From NCBI GenBank assembly GCA_003552925.1, contig PUOX01000031.1:1-64000 (forward strand): a stretch of 64,000 nucleotides of DNA, read 5' to 3'. The notes under the pieces were generated by a model. The model was not told the origin of the DNA and ran no database searches. It saw nothing but the letters and a program-made list of their open reading frames with translations. How positions within the stretch are numbered: the stretch's first letter is position 1; each line of letters starts with the position of its first letter. Of the stretch, positions 1 to 10,027 are shown one piece after another. A program made the translations under genes and the position numbers. The stretch comes from Mollicutes bacterium (GTDB taxonomy: Bacteria > Bacillota_I > Bacilli_A > Izemoplasmatales > Izemoplasmataceae).

Positions 1-53
1 AAATCCTCGAAGGAAAGCATTCCTTCCTGGCTTCGCTCCCGTTTCAAATAGCG

Positions 54-716
54 ATGAACCGCACCCTCATCGAGAAGCTGCAAAAAGAGCACCCGGGCGT
101 CGAACTCGTCATGGCGAGCAAATACATCGACTGTGAGGATTTCCCCGCCTACTACGACGCCGGCATCAAAGACTTCGGTGAAAGCCGCGTCGAGGCGTTT
201 TTGGAAAAACGCCCGAACATCGATTTGGACATCCGCTGGCATTTCCTCGGCACTTTGCAGACGAAAAAGGTCAAAAAAATCGTGCACGACATCGACGTGC
301 TGCACAGTCTCGACCGGCTGAAACTGGCCAAAGAGATTGACAAGCGGCGCACCACGCCGCTTACGTGTTACGTTCAAGTCAACATCTCCGGCGAGCCGCA
401 AAAACACGGCGTCGACCCTAAAGACGTCCCCGATTTTTTGGACAAGGTCTGTATCATGGACAACATCGACGTCGTCGGTTTGATGGGCATGGCCGAACTG
501 ACCGACGACAACGAAAGAATCCGCGCTCAGTTTTCCCAGCTTCGTTTGCTCCGCGACGAGGCGGTCAAGAAACATCCAAGCGTGCGCGGACTTTCGATGG
601 GCATGAGCGAGGATTACGAAATCGCGCTTGAAGAAGGCGCGAGTGTGCTCCGGCTCGGTCGAATACTCATAACGGAGGCTTTCTATGAAAAAAGACGACA
701 AGAAAAACGCGTATGA
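54..716 (+). CDS. yggS: YggS/PROSC-family PLP-binding protein
   Basis: Motifs ELVMASKY, DFGESRVEAFLEK, IRWHFLGTLQTKK, LGRILI; followed by sepF and yggT. Confidence 0.93.
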   Translation: MNRTLIEKLQKEHPGVELVMASKYIDCEDFPAYYDAGIKDFGESRVEAFLEKRPNIDLDIRWHFLGTLQTKKVKKIVHDIDVLHSLDRLKLAKEIDKRRTTPLTCYVQVNISGEPQKHGVDPKDVPDFLDKVCIMDNIDVVGLMGMAELTDDNERIRAQFSQLRLLRDEAVKKHPSVRGLSMGMSEDYEIALEEGASVLRLGRILITEAFYEKRRQEKRV

Positions 717-978
717 ACGCACCGAGTTCATCAAAGTCGACGAAGAGACCGACGTGTTTGACCTTGCGGACAAACTGCTCTATCGAAAGCCGCTGATTTT
801 GAATTTCGAAGACTTCGACATTGTCGAAAGCAACCGCATCATCGTGTTTTTGAGCGGTGTCATATACGCACTTGACGGCGATGTGGAGGTCATCCGCGAC
901 AAAATTATGGCGTTTGCGCTCAAGAAGGATCTCAAAGACAAAAGTTTGCGCTCCTTCATCAACAAATACAAGGAGTAA
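685..978 (+). CDS. sepF: SepF/YlmF-like cell division protein (short form)
   Basis: Core pattern 'RKPLILNFEDFDIVESNRIIVFLSGVIYALDGDVEVI'; context yggS-sepF-yggT; SD ggagg; overlaps yggS by 32 bp. Confidence 0.9.
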   Translation: MKKDDKKNAYERTEFIKVDEETDVFDLADKLLYRKPLILNFEDFDIVESNRIIVFLSGVIYALDGDVEVIRDKIMAFALKKDLKDKSLRSFINKYKE

Positions 979-983
979 TATTC

Positions 984-1241
984 ATGGTTTACTTACTGAC
1001 AATACTCAACTATGCGATTCAAGCGTATTTCTACATGCTGATCGCCTACATCCTGTTAAGCTGGGTCCCTTCCATCCGCGAAAGCAAGTTCTATTATTAC
1101 CTGCATGTCATCACCAATCCTTACATGCGAATTTTCCGCGGGTTCTTGGTGGTCGGCAATTTCGACTTCACCCCGATGATCGGACTGTTGCTTTACAGTT
1201 TCGGCATGAACGCTTTCGGCGAATTCGTCGCTTCGCTGTAA
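984..1241 (+). CDS. yggT: YggT family membrane protein
   Basis: 85 aa hydrophobic protein; 'YILLSWVPSIRESKFYYYLHVITNPYMRIFRGF' is typical of YggT. Confidence 0.9.
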   Translation: MVYLLTILNYAIQAYFYMLIAYILLSWVPSIRESKFYYYLHVITNPYMRIFRGFLVVGNFDFTPMIGLLLYSFGMNAFGEFVASL

Positions 1242-1289
1242 GAATTCTGACGAACGTCTTGCAATTTCGCGTTGCAATCAGTATAATAA

Positions 1290-1505
1290 TGACAACATCG
1301 TTGAAACGGACACGCTTTTGGACACGCTTATTGAAGAGACCAAGTGGCGCTGAGAACTTGGATAGGCCTCCGGAAGTATCGCCGTGGAGATTCGCGGTCG
1401 AAAAGCCGCGACGCGCCCTCGCGTTAACGGGATGAGAGCCGGGCAACCGGAATGAAGGTGGTACCGCGGATTAGCGTTCGTCCTTCATCCGCTTGCTTTT
1501 TTTAT
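1290..1505 (+). promoter_or_regulatory. T-box leader upstream of ileS
   Basis: T-box core AAGGTGGTACCGCGG at 1455-1469, hairpin plus T-run, TTGCAA-N17-TATAAT promoter at 1259-1287, directly upstream of ileS. Confidence 0.93.
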
Positions 1506-1528
1506 TTATTGAGGTAGGAGTGATACCC

Positions 1529-4258
1529 GTGAAAGACTACAAAGAGACATTGAACATGCCGAAAACGAAGTTTCCGATGCGCGGAAACCTCGGCAAGAAC
1601 GAACCCAAGCGCCATGCGTTTTGGGAAGAGGAAAACATCTATCAAAAGCGTCTGAACAAAAACAAGGACAACCCGGCTTACGTCCTTCCCGACGGCCCCC
1701 CTTACGCCAACGGCGACATCCATATCGGCCACGCGCTCAACAAGATCCTCAAGGACATGATCGTCCGCGAACGCAACATGCGCGGTTTTTACACGCGCTA
1801 CGTGCCGGGTTGGGACACCCACGGGCTCCCCATCGAAAGCGCGCTCACCAAAAACGAAGGCGTCGACCGCAAGGCGCTCGGCACGTCCGAATTCCGCAAC
1901 CGCTGCGCCGATTACGCCCTCCGGCAAGTCGACCGCCAGCGCGAGCAGTTCAAGCGGCTCGGCATTCTCGGCGAATGGGAAAAGCCCTATTTGACGCTGG
2001 ATAAAAAATACGAGGCCTCGCAGCTTGAAGTGTTTGCGGACATGGTCGAGAAGGGTCTGATCTTCAAAGGGCTCAAGCCCGTCTTTTGGTCCCCATCGAG
2101 TGAAACCGCCCTCGCCGAAGCGGAAATCGAATACGCCGACAAGACGTCGCCCTCGATTTATTTCACCTTCGACGCCGTCGAGACCGGCCCCTTCGAGGAC
2201 GGTTTCAAGTTTTTGGTGTGGACGACCACGCCTTGGACGATTCCGGCCAACCTTGCCACCGCCGTCAGCGAACAGATCGACTACGTCTTCATTCGTGAAA
2301 ACGGCGAAATTTACGTGCTCGCCACCGCCCTGCTTGAGACGCTCAAAGAAACCCTCGGCTTCAAAGAAGCCGAAGTCATCCGCCACGTCAAAGGCGGCGA
2401 ACTGTTGGGCCTCACCTACAAGCATCCGCTCTACGACCGCGTTTGCCCCATCGTTTCCGGCCATCACGTCACCATCGAAAGCGGGACGGGGCTTGTCCAT
2501 ATCGCCCCCGGCCACGGCGAGGACGACTTTTTGATTGGCAAGGCCAACAACCTTGAAATCTTTTGCCCCGTCGACGAAGCCGGGCATATGACGGAAGCGT
2601 CGGGCCGCTATGAAGGCATGTTCGTCGAAAAATGCTCAAAAGAGGTCGTCAAGGACCTAGAAGAACGCGGCAATCTTTTGAAGCTCGAAACCTTGAAGCA
2701 TAGCTATCCGCACGATTGGCGCACGAAAAAGCCCGTCATCTTCCGCGCGACCGACCAATGGTTCGCCTCGGTCGAAACGCTCAAAGACGACTTGCTCAAA
2801 GAAGTCCGCAAGGTCGAATGGACCCCCGCCTGGGGCCAAACGCGCATGGAAAACATGATCAAGGACCGCGAATCGTGGTGCATCAGCCGCCAGAGAGTCT
2901 GGGGCGTGCCCATCCCCGTTTTCTATCATGAAAACGGCGAAGCCATCCTTGATGCGGACATCATCCGCCACGTCGCCGGTTTGTTTGAACAGCACGGTTC
3001 GAACATCTGGTTTGAGTGGAAGGCGAAAGACCTTCTGCCCGAAGGGTACGAAAGCGAAAAATCGCCGGGCGGCAACTTCAAAAAAGAAACCGACATCCTC
3101 GATGTCTGGTTCGATTCGGGCACCTCGCACAAAGGCGGCATGACCGATTTCGGCATGCCCTACCCCGCCGATTTGTATTTGGAAGGCTCCGACCAATACC
3201 GTGGCTGGTTCAACAGCTCGCTTTCGACCGGCGTCGCCTCGAAAGGCGAAGCGCCCTACAAGGCGGTATTGACCCACGGCTTCGTGTTGGACGGCGAAGG
3301 CCGCAAGATGAGCAAATCGCTCGGCAACGTCGTCGATCCTTTAGAAGTGATGGACAAGCTCGGCGCCGACATTTTGAGGCTATGGGTGGCGAGTGTCGAT
3401 TACCAGGCCGATGTGCGCATCAGCGACAAGATGATGCGCCAAATCGCGGAAAGTTACCGCAAAATCCGCAACACGATCCGCTTCATGCTCGGCATGGTGA
3501 GCGACTTCCGCGAAGAAGACCGCATCGCCTTTGACGATATGCCCGAACTCGACCGCTCGATGCTTTTGAAGCTCGACAAGCTCATCCACGAAGTGAACGG
3601 CTATTACATCGACTTTTCCTTTGACGACGTCATGCGGCTGATCAACCGCTTCGTCATCCGCGATTTGAGCGCGTTTTACTTAGACGTCCTAAAAGACATC
3701 GTCTACATCGAGGCGCCCAAAGACCGCAAACGCCTAGCCGCGCAAACGGTTGTCTACGACATCTTGCATGCGCTTCTAAGGATGCTCACGCCAATCTTGC
3801 CGCATACGGCCGAAGAAGCCTATCAATACATGCCCGAAAAGAAAGAGGGAAGCGTCTATCTTGAGGACATGCCTCAACCCAAATACAAAAAGGACGAAAC
3901 CTTGCGCAAGAAATACGACGAGCTCATGCATCTTCGCGATTATGTGCTCAAAGCCTTAGAAGAAGAACGCAACGCCAAAACCATCGGCAAATCCCTAGAA
4001 GCCAAAGTGACGCTTTATCCAAACGACGAATCGACCAAAGAACTCCTCAAGAGCGTCGACAACCTCGACCAGCTTTTCATCGTCAGTCAGGTCGAACTTC
4101 GCGAAAGCGGAGAAGGCGCCTACAAACATGAAGAGCTTTCCTTGGACATCACGAGGGCCGAAGGCGAAAAATGCGAACGCTGCTGGCAAGTCGGCGAAAC
4201 GGAAGACGGCTTGTGCGCACGTTGCGAGAACATCCTGCAACGCTTGGACGAAAATTGA
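1529..4258 (+). CDS. ileS: Isoleucyl-tRNA synthetase
   Basis: PMRGNLGKNEP, HIGHALNK (HIGH), KMSKSLGN (KMSKS), C-terminal CERCW...CARC zinc site. GTG start at 1529 preferred (SD taggag) over the track start. Confidence 0.96.
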   Translation: MKDYKETLNMPKTKFPMRGNLGKNEPKRHAFWEEENIYQKRLNKNKDNPAYVLPDGPPYANGDIHIGHALNKILKDMIVRERNMRGFYTRYVPGWDTHGLPIESALTKNEGVDRKALGTSEFRNRCADYALRQVDRQREQFKRLGILGEWEKPYLTLDKKYEASQLEVFADMVEKGLIFKGLKPVFWSPSSETALAEAEIEYADKTSPSIYFTFDAVETGPFEDGFKFLVWTTTPWTIPANLATAVSEQIDYVFIRENGEIYVLATALLETLKETLGFKEAEVIRHVKGGELLGLTYKHPLYDRVCPIVSGHHVTIESGTGLVHIAPGHGEDDFLIGKANNLEIFCPVDEAGHMTEASGRYEGMFVEKCSKEVVKDLEERGNLLKLETLKHSYPHDWRTKKPVIFRATDQWFASVETLKDDLLKEVRKVEWTPAWGQTRMENMIKDRESWCISRQRVWGVPIPVFYHENGEAILDADIIRHVAGLFEQHGSNIWFEWKAKDLLPEGYESEKSPGGNFKKETDILDVWFDSGTSHKGGMTDFGMPYPADLYLEGSDQYRGWFNSSLSTGVASKGEAPYKAVLTHGFVLDGEGRKMSKSLGNVVDPLEVMDKLGADILRLWVASVDYQADVRISDKMMRQIAESYRKIRNTIRFMLGMVSDFREEDRIAFDDMPELDRSMLLKLDKLIHEVNGYYIDFSFDDVMRLINRFVIRDLSAFYLDVLKDIVYIEAPKDRKRLAAQTVVYDILHALLRMLTPILPHTAEEAYQYMPEKKEGSVYLEDMPQPKYKKDETLRKKYDELMHLRDYVLKALEEERNAKTIGKSLEAKVTLYPNDESTKELLKSVDNLDQLFIVSQVELRESGEGAYKHEELSLDITRAEGEKCERCWQVGETEDGLCARCENILQRLDEN

Positions 4259-4385
4259 TTTTTATCGCCAAATGCAGTAAAATTATGAGGGGTAGGACGT
4301 GAGGCAAAGATGGTGCGCTTCAAGCGCCGATTATGTCCGCACCCTCGCCGTTTCACAGCGGAGAATAAGATAAAGGGGATGTTTT

Positions 4386-5033
4386 ATGTCAAAAGAAACA
4401 AAAAATAGCATCCTCGACGGGGTGTTTTACTTCATTGGCGCGGTGATGATCGCCTTCGGCATCGTCATGATCATCCGCAGCGATTTGGGCACCAGTCCTT
4501 GGGACACCTTGCACGTGGCCCTCGCCGAAGTGACCCCTTTGAGCGTGGGAACCGCGATCATTCTCGTTACGTTTTCCTTGACGCTCTTCATTATTGTTGT
4601 CCGAAGGAGTTCGCGGTATTTGTTCATGGCGATCCCCATCGTCTTGGTGGGCGTCTTGATTGATTTGTTCGATTTGGTCGTTTTCCGCGATTTCTTTCCG
4701 GAAGGCTATGCGCAACTCGGAACATTCTTCTTGGGGCTTTTCACCGTGCCTTTCGGCGCGGCCATGCATATCGTCAGCCGGTTTCCGGCAGGCGTGTTCG
4801 ACGAACTCATGCTGGTCTTGATGAAAATCTTCAAGACTCGCAACATGATTCTTGTCCGTATTCTTATGGAAGCGACCCCCGTCGTAATCGGCGTCATGCT
4901 CACGGGCTATTTCAAAGGCAGCCTGGGCTCGCTTTATTTCGGAACCGTCATTTTCGTCATCGTCGCGGGCCCGCTTCTGAGAATGTATATAAAACTAATT
5001 AGGGGGATTGAAACATGGAAATCAATCTACTGA
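4386..5033 (+). CDS. YczE/YyaS/YitT-like integral membrane protein
   Basis: Multi-TM; 'RSDLGTSPWDTLHVALAE' motif typical of the YczE family. Confidence 0.8.
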   Translation: MSKETKNSILDGVFYFIGAVMIAFGIVMIIRSDLGTSPWDTLHVALAEVTPLSVGTAIILVTFSLTLFIIVVRRSSRYLFMAIPIVLVGVLIDLFDLVVFRDFFPEGYAQLGTFFLGLFTVPFGAAMHIVSRFPAGVFDELMLVLMKIFKTRNMILVRILMEATPVVIGVMLTGYFKGSLGSLYFGTVIFVIVAGPLLRMYIKLIRGIETWKSIY

Positions 5034-5674
5034 TCGACCACACCTACCTGAAGCCTTTCGGCACGAAAGAAGAGATCGACAGGCTTTTGGAAGAAGCCAT
5101 CACCTATCGTTTCAAAAGCGTATGCGTCAACCCCACCTGGGTGGAATACGCCGCCGAAAGCTTGAAAAAATCCGACGTGCTCGTTTGCACCGTCATCGGC
5201 TTTCCACTAGGCGCATCGACCACCGACACGAAAGTGTACGAAACCCGTGACGCCCTCAAAAAAGGCGCGCACGAGATTGACATGGTGTTGAACATCGGCT
5301 GGGTCAAAGACGGCGAATACGACAAAGTGGAAAAAGAAGTGCGCGCCATCAAAGACGTTTGTCAAAACCGCGTCCTCAAAGTGATTTTGGAAACATGCTA
5401 TTTGAGCGAAGAAGAAATCGAACAAGCGGCCCGCGCATCCATCGACGGCGGCGCCGATTTCATCAAAACCAGCACCGGCTTCGGCACGGGCGGCGCCACC
5501 GTCAAAGACGTCCGCCTGATGAAGAAAGTCGCCGGCGAAAAAGGCGTCAAAGCCAGCGGCGGCGTCAAAACGCTTGAAGACCTGCACGCCATGGTCGAAG
5601 CGGGCGCGACCCGCATCGGCGCAAGCAGCGGCGTTTCGCTTGTCAAAGGCGAAGCCGGAAAAGAAGACTATTAG
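5015..5674 (+). CDS. deoC: Deoxyribose-phosphate aldolase
   Basis: LLIDHTYLKPF, KSVCVNPTWVEYA, VIGFPLGA, DFIKTSTGFGTGGAT. Confidence 0.96.
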   Translation: MEINLLIDHTYLKPFGTKEEIDRLLEEAITYRFKSVCVNPTWVEYAAESLKKSDVLVCTVIGFPLGASTTDTKVYETRDALKKGAHEIDMVLNIGWVKDGEYDKVEKEVRAIKDVCQNRVLKVILETCYLSEEEIEQAARASIDGGADFIKTSTGFGTGGATVKDVRLMKKVAGEKGVKASGGVKTLEDLHAMVEAGATRIGASSGVSLVKGEAGKEDY

Positions 5675-5686
5675 GAGGCGAAACTT

Positions 5687-6394
5687 ATGAGTACCCCGCA
5701 CATTGAAGCAAAGAAAGGCGACATCGCAAAAACCGTGTTGATGCCGGGAGACCCGCTCCGCGCCAAGTACATCGCGGACAACTTCCTAGAAAACGTCAAA
5801 CGCTTCAACACCGTTCGAAACATGTTCGGCTACACCGGAACCTATCAAGGCAAAGAAATCAGCGTGATGGGCAGCGGCATGGGCATGCCCTCGATCGGCA
5901 TCTATTCCTATGAACTCTACAAGTTCTACGACGTCGAAAACATCGTCCGCATCGGCTCCTGCGGCGCCTACACCGACGAGATTGACCTTTACGACGTGCT
6001 GCTCGCCGACAAGGCCTACAGCGAATCGACGTATGCGGACGTGCAAAGCGGCGATTACAAGGACGCCTACACCTATCCGACGCCCGCACTCAACGAACGC
6101 ATCGAAGCCATCGCGAAGGATTTGGACATCCCGATCACCAAAGGCGTCATCCATTCAAGCGACGTCTTTTACCGCGAAAACTTCGACGACTACAAGCGCA
6201 TCCACAAGGACTACGGCGCCATCGCCGTTGAAATGGAAGCGTTCGCCTTGTTCCACAACGCCCGCGTCACGGGCAAAAACGCGGCTTGCATCCTCACGGT
6301 TTCCGATTCGCTCGTGACCAAAGAGGCCACTTCCAGCGAAGAACGCCAAAAATCCTTCACCCGCATGATGGAAATCGCACTCAGACTAGCCTAA
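5687..6394 (+). CDS. deoD: Purine nucleoside phosphorylase (DeoD type)
   Basis: MSTPHIEAKKGDIAKTVLMPGDPLRAKYIA, RIGSCGAY, AVEMEAFALF. Confidence 0.97.
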   Translation: MSTPHIEAKKGDIAKTVLMPGDPLRAKYIADNFLENVKRFNTVRNMFGYTGTYQGKEISVMGSGMGMPSIGIYSYELYKFYDVENIVRIGSCGAYTDEIDLYDVLLADKAYSESTYADVQSGDYKDAYTYPTPALNERIEAIAKDLDIPITKGVIHSSDVFYRENFDDYKRIHKDYGAIAVEMEAFALFHNARVTGKNAACILTVSDSLVTKEATSSEERQKSFTRMMEIALRLA

Positions 6395-6419
6395 AAAAAG
6401 TGCTTCGGCACTTTTTTTT
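6395..6419 (+). terminator. Rho-independent terminator after deoD
   Basis: aaaaaaagtgcttcggcacttttttttt. Confidence 0.85.
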
Positions 6420-6430
6420 GGAGGGAAGCC

Positions 6431-7693
6431 ATGAAACTAACCATTGACAAGCACCAAAACGTCACCTACCACTTCATCACCACCAAACAGTTCAAAAGCG
6501 TGCAAATCACGTTGCGCTTTTTCGACGACCTCGACGAGAAATCGGCGACCGTCCGCCACTTGATGCTTTCGATGCTCAAAGCGAAAAACAATCGCCACAA
6601 AAACCGCAAGGCCTTAAGCCGAAGGTTGGAAGAACTCTACGACACGTCGCTTTCGGGCGTCTCGCTGAAACTCGGCGACAAGCACATCAACCAATTCGGC
6701 CTCAACCTCATCAACCCCGACTTCGTCAAAAACGGGCGTTTTTTCGAAGACGTCTTGGAAGTGCTCCAAGCGACGCTTTTCGACCCAGCCTTCGACGAGA
6801 AAACCTTGCGTGAGGAAAAGCAGTTCCTCAAAGACTATTTCAAGGCGGAATACGCCAACAAGTCCCGATACGCCGCCAAACGCTACCGCGACCAACTATT
6901 TGAAAACCACCCCAACCGCATCAACCCTTTGGGCGCGATGGAAAAAATCGACGAAGTGACAATGGAAGAGATCGAAGCCGCCTACGAGCGGATGGTCCGC
7001 AAAAACCCGCTTATGATCAGCGTCGTCGGCGACTACGACCAAGCGTCGATGCAAGAGCGTTTGCGCCGGGCGTTGCCCTTTGAGACCAACGAAGCCCTGC
7101 CGAAACGCTTCTTTGCGCGCAGCCCGTTCTCTGAGAAACCGCCCGTCCGCGAAACGATGGCCCTTTCGCAAGACAGGCTGTTCATGACCCTTGCCGGCGA
7201 CATCTACTACGGCGACGACGCGTATTTCCCGATGGTCCTGCTGGCCGCCCTTTTGGGCGAAGGCGGCGATTCGCTGCTGTTTCGCAAAGTCCGCGAAGAA
7301 GCGTCGCTCGCCTATTACATCAACGCCCATTACCGGCCGTTTGCGAGCATCGTCTCCATCCATTCGGCGATGAAAAGAGAAAACATCGACAAGGCGAAAG
7401 CCTTAATCGAAGAAACGTTCGAAGCCGTCAAAAAAGGCGATTTCAGCGACCGCTCCCTCGAGCTGGCCCGGCAGTACTTGATCACTTCGATCAAACAAAG
7501 CTTCGATTCGCCGAGAAACCTTTCGTTCATCGCGCTCAGGCACCAACTGCTTTCCATGCCTTTTGACGAAGACTACATGCTCCAACAAATCCGCGACGTG
7601 AAAAAAACCGACGTCGTAGAAGCCGCCAAGCGGCTGCGCTGGATTTTCACCTACGTTCTCGGGAGTGAAGACGATGAAAAAGACGCAGTATAA
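6431..7693 (+). CDS. M16-family peptidase-like protein, likely inactive partner (YmfF-like)
   Basis: M16 fold sequence without HxxEH; directly followed by an M16 protein with HFLEH. Confidence 0.85.
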   Translation: MKLTIDKHQNVTYHFITTKQFKSVQITLRFFDDLDEKSATVRHLMLSMLKAKNNRHKNRKALSRRLEELYDTSLSGVSLKLGDKHINQFGLNLINPDFVKNGRFFEDVLEVLQATLFDPAFDEKTLREEKQFLKDYFKAEYANKSRYAAKRYRDQLFENHPNRINPLGAMEKIDEVTMEEIEAAYERMVRKNPLMISVVGDYDQASMQERLRRALPFETNEALPKRFFARSPFSEKPPVRETMALSQDRLFMTLAGDIYYGDDAYFPMVLLAALLGEGGDSLLFRKVREEASLAYYINAHYRPFASIVSIHSAMKRENIDKAKALIEETFEAVKKGDFSDRSLELARQYLITSIKQSFDSPRNLSFIALRHQLLSMPFDEDYMLQQIRDVKKTDVVEAAKRLRWIFTYVLGSEDDEKDAV

Positions 7694-8957
7694 GACGTTT
7701 CGCGAAACCGTCTACCATTTTCAGTTGCACGGGCGTCTCGACGTCTATTTGATTCAAAAGCCCGACTATTCGAAAACGTACGTGACGCTTTCGGCGCCGA
7801 TCGGCTCGATTCACCGCCGTTACCGCGATGAGAAGGGCGAAGTGAAAGAAGCGCCCTCCGGCGCGGCGCATTTTCTCGAGCACAAAATCTTCGAACGCGA
7901 CGGCCGCGACATCAGCGAAGACTTTTCGCTAGACGAGGCGCAAATCAACGCCTTCACCGAGCACCACCGCACGACGTATCTTTTCAGCGCGACCAACCAC
8001 GTATTGCAAAACGTCGAACGGCTTTTTGAGGCGTTTTTCTTCCCCGAGTTCACCGACCAAGGCGTCGAAAAGGAGAAGAACATCATCGCCGAGGAACTCA
8101 ACATGCACCTCGACGACCCCTACTACGAACAATACCACACCCTGATGCGCAACCTTTACCATTTTCATCCTCTTCGCGAAGACATTTTGGGCACGAAAGA
8201 AAGCATCGCCGCGATGAGCACCGCCGATTTGCGCGCCATGCACAAGGCCTACTACCAACCGGAAAAGGCCACGTGCGTCGTCGTGGGCGACATCGACCCC
8301 TATGGTTTGCAAGAAAGGCTTGAACAACGCGTCAAGCTTCCCGAGAAAACCATGTTTGAACCGTTGTCGCAGCCTTTGGAAGAACCGGCTCATGTCAAAA
8401 AGCCACGCGAATCAAAGGAACTCGACGTGCTACTGCCGAGCGTGCTAGTCGGCGTGAAGTTCCTTCCCGAGATGCATATGGACGTCAAAACGCGCATCCG
8501 CGAGAGGCTTTCGCTTTCTATTTTGATGAGCCTGCTCCTCGGCAAAAGCAGCGACGTCAGCGAAGCGATGCTCGATGCGGGGGAAATCAACGACACCTAC
8601 GGTCTCGACGTGGCGGTTGAAGATTCCTACGCCCACGTGCTCATCGGCACCGAAACCGAAAAGCCCGAGGCGTTTGAAGCGTCGTTGCTTGAAGCCTTGA
8701 AGAATTTCCCCGAAGCGACCATCACCGACGCCGACTTCCGCCGCATCAAAAACCAGCTTGTCGGCAGCTTCATCCACGGGCTCGATTCGCTAGAAGCTTT
8801 GGCGCATCAGTTCACGGAGTACATCCAATACGACATCGTTTTCTACGACGTCGTCGAAATCGCCCAGTCGATTACCAAAGAAGAAATCCTGTCCCTCGCC
8901 AGACGTCTCGACACTTCGAATGCGAGCCGTTTCATCGCCAAACCCAAAAAAGCGTAG
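7674..8957 (+). CDS. M16-family zinc metallopeptidase (YmfH-like)
   Basis: 'SGAAHFLEHKIFE' = HxxEH; overlaps preceding M16 gene. Confidence 0.9.
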   Translation: MKKTQYKTFRETVYHFQLHGRLDVYLIQKPDYSKTYVTLSAPIGSIHRRYRDEKGEVKEAPSGAAHFLEHKIFERDGRDISEDFSLDEAQINAFTEHHRTTYLFSATNHVLQNVERLFEAFFFPEFTDQGVEKEKNIIAEELNMHLDDPYYEQYHTLMRNLYHFHPLREDILGTKESIAAMSTADLRAMHKAYYQPEKATCVVVGDIDPYGLQERLEQRVKLPEKTMFEPLSQPLEEPAHVKKPRESKELDVLLPSVLVGVKFLPEMHMDVKTRIRERLSLSILMSLLLGKSSDVSEAMLDAGEINDTYGLDVAVEDSYAHVLIGTETEKPEAFEASLLEALKNFPEATITDADFRRIKNQLVGSFIHGLDSLEALAHQFTEYIQYDIVFYDVVEIAQSITKEEILSLARRLDTSNASRFIAKPKKA

Positions 8958-8978
8958 AGGGCAGAAACGAGGTCTATC

Positions 8979-9848
8979 ATGGACAAAATACTTACCGCGT
9001 TTCAGCGCCGCAAGGCAAACGCCGAGCGCATCGGCGTCGCCGGCGTCTTGCTTGTCGTCGCCGGCGGGCTAGTGTATGCGTTTGCCGAAACCGTCCCGCT
9101 ATCCGCCGCGCTTGCCGTAGGGGGAGCCATTTTGGTGTTTTTTTCCTACGCGAACTTCACCCAAATCGAAGAAGAGTTCAAAAGCGGCGTGCTGAGCGAG
9201 TTGATCGAACGTTCCGTCCAAGACGCAGATTACGACCACAAACGGGGCTTGACGCCCCACCAGGTGTATCAGTGCGAGTTCTTGAAAACGGCAGACCGTT
9301 TCCACAGCGAAGACTTTTTGAGCGGCACCATCGACAACGTCGCCTTTGTCTCAAGTGATGTCGTTTTGAAAGAACGTCGCGTGCAGACGACGAAACACGG
9401 CACGCAAACCTACTACCACACTTATTTCAAAGGAAGAATGTTCACCTTCGAATTCAACAAGCACTTCGAAGGCGTCCTGCAAGTGTTAGAAGACACCTCG
9501 CCCGTGACGCGGCGCCCTTTTGAAAGAGTCAAGCTCGAATCGGTCGACTTCAACAAGAAATTCAAAACGTTCGCCACCGATTCGCATCTTGCGTTTTACG
9601 TTTTGACGCCGCATTTCATGGATGCGCTTTTGCGCTTTGAAGCGAACCACCCCGGAAAACTGAGCTTTTCGTTCATCGACAGCAAGCTTCATATCGGCAT
9701 CAACAATTTCAAGGACACGTTTTCGCTCAAGTTCTTTCAAAAGATGAACCAAGAAATGATCCAAACCTTCCAACAGGACATCGACATCCTCTACACCATC
9801 GTCGACGAGCTCAAGCTGAACCGCAACATCTTCAAGACAAAATCGTAA
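8979..9848 (+). CDS. DUF3137-like membrane protein
   Basis: N-terminal two-TM hairpin, 'FLSGTIDNVAFVSSDVVLKERR...YYHTYFKGRMFTFEFNKHF'. Confidence 0.65.
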   Translation: MDKILTAFQRRKANAERIGVAGVLLVVAGGLVYAFAETVPLSAALAVGGAILVFFSYANFTQIEEEFKSGVLSELIERSVQDADYDHKRGLTPHQVYQCEFLKTADRFHSEDFLSGTIDNVAFVSSDVVLKERRVQTTKHGTQTYYHTYFKGRMFTFEFNKHFEGVLQVLEDTSPVTRRPFERVKLESVDFNKKFKTFATDSHLAFYVLTPHFMDALLRFEANHPGKLSFSFIDSKLHIGINNFKDTFSLKFFQKMNQEMIQTFQQDIDILYTIVDELKLNRNIFKTKS

Positions 9849-10027
9849 ACATTGCGAACGACCGCCTTCTCGCGCATCAGTCCTTGACTTTTCGAAGGAA
9901 CCCGCGGTTCCTTCTTTCTTTTGCGAAGTTTCGTGCAGAAATGGCTCCCTCAAAGAAAATCGCGCCGGTTTTGCAAGGTGATTGCCCATGGGAAAGAAGG
10001 TATCCTAAAACAAAAAGGAGGATACGC

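Noticed and set aside
857-1435. 192-aa plus-strand ORF over sepF/yggT and the T-box
   Set aside because: Overlaps two confident genes and an RNA leader; Arg/His-rich out-of-frame translation.
1502-2587. 361-aa minus-strand ORF opposite ileS
   Set aside because: Antisense shadow ORF caused by biased codon usage; no recognisable domain and no SD; ileS is certain.
4290-4385. YczE leader as a fluoride, THF, Mn2+ or guanidine riboswitch
   Set aside because: Short motif similarities only (e.g. GATGG); the invariant residues of these classes are not present together.
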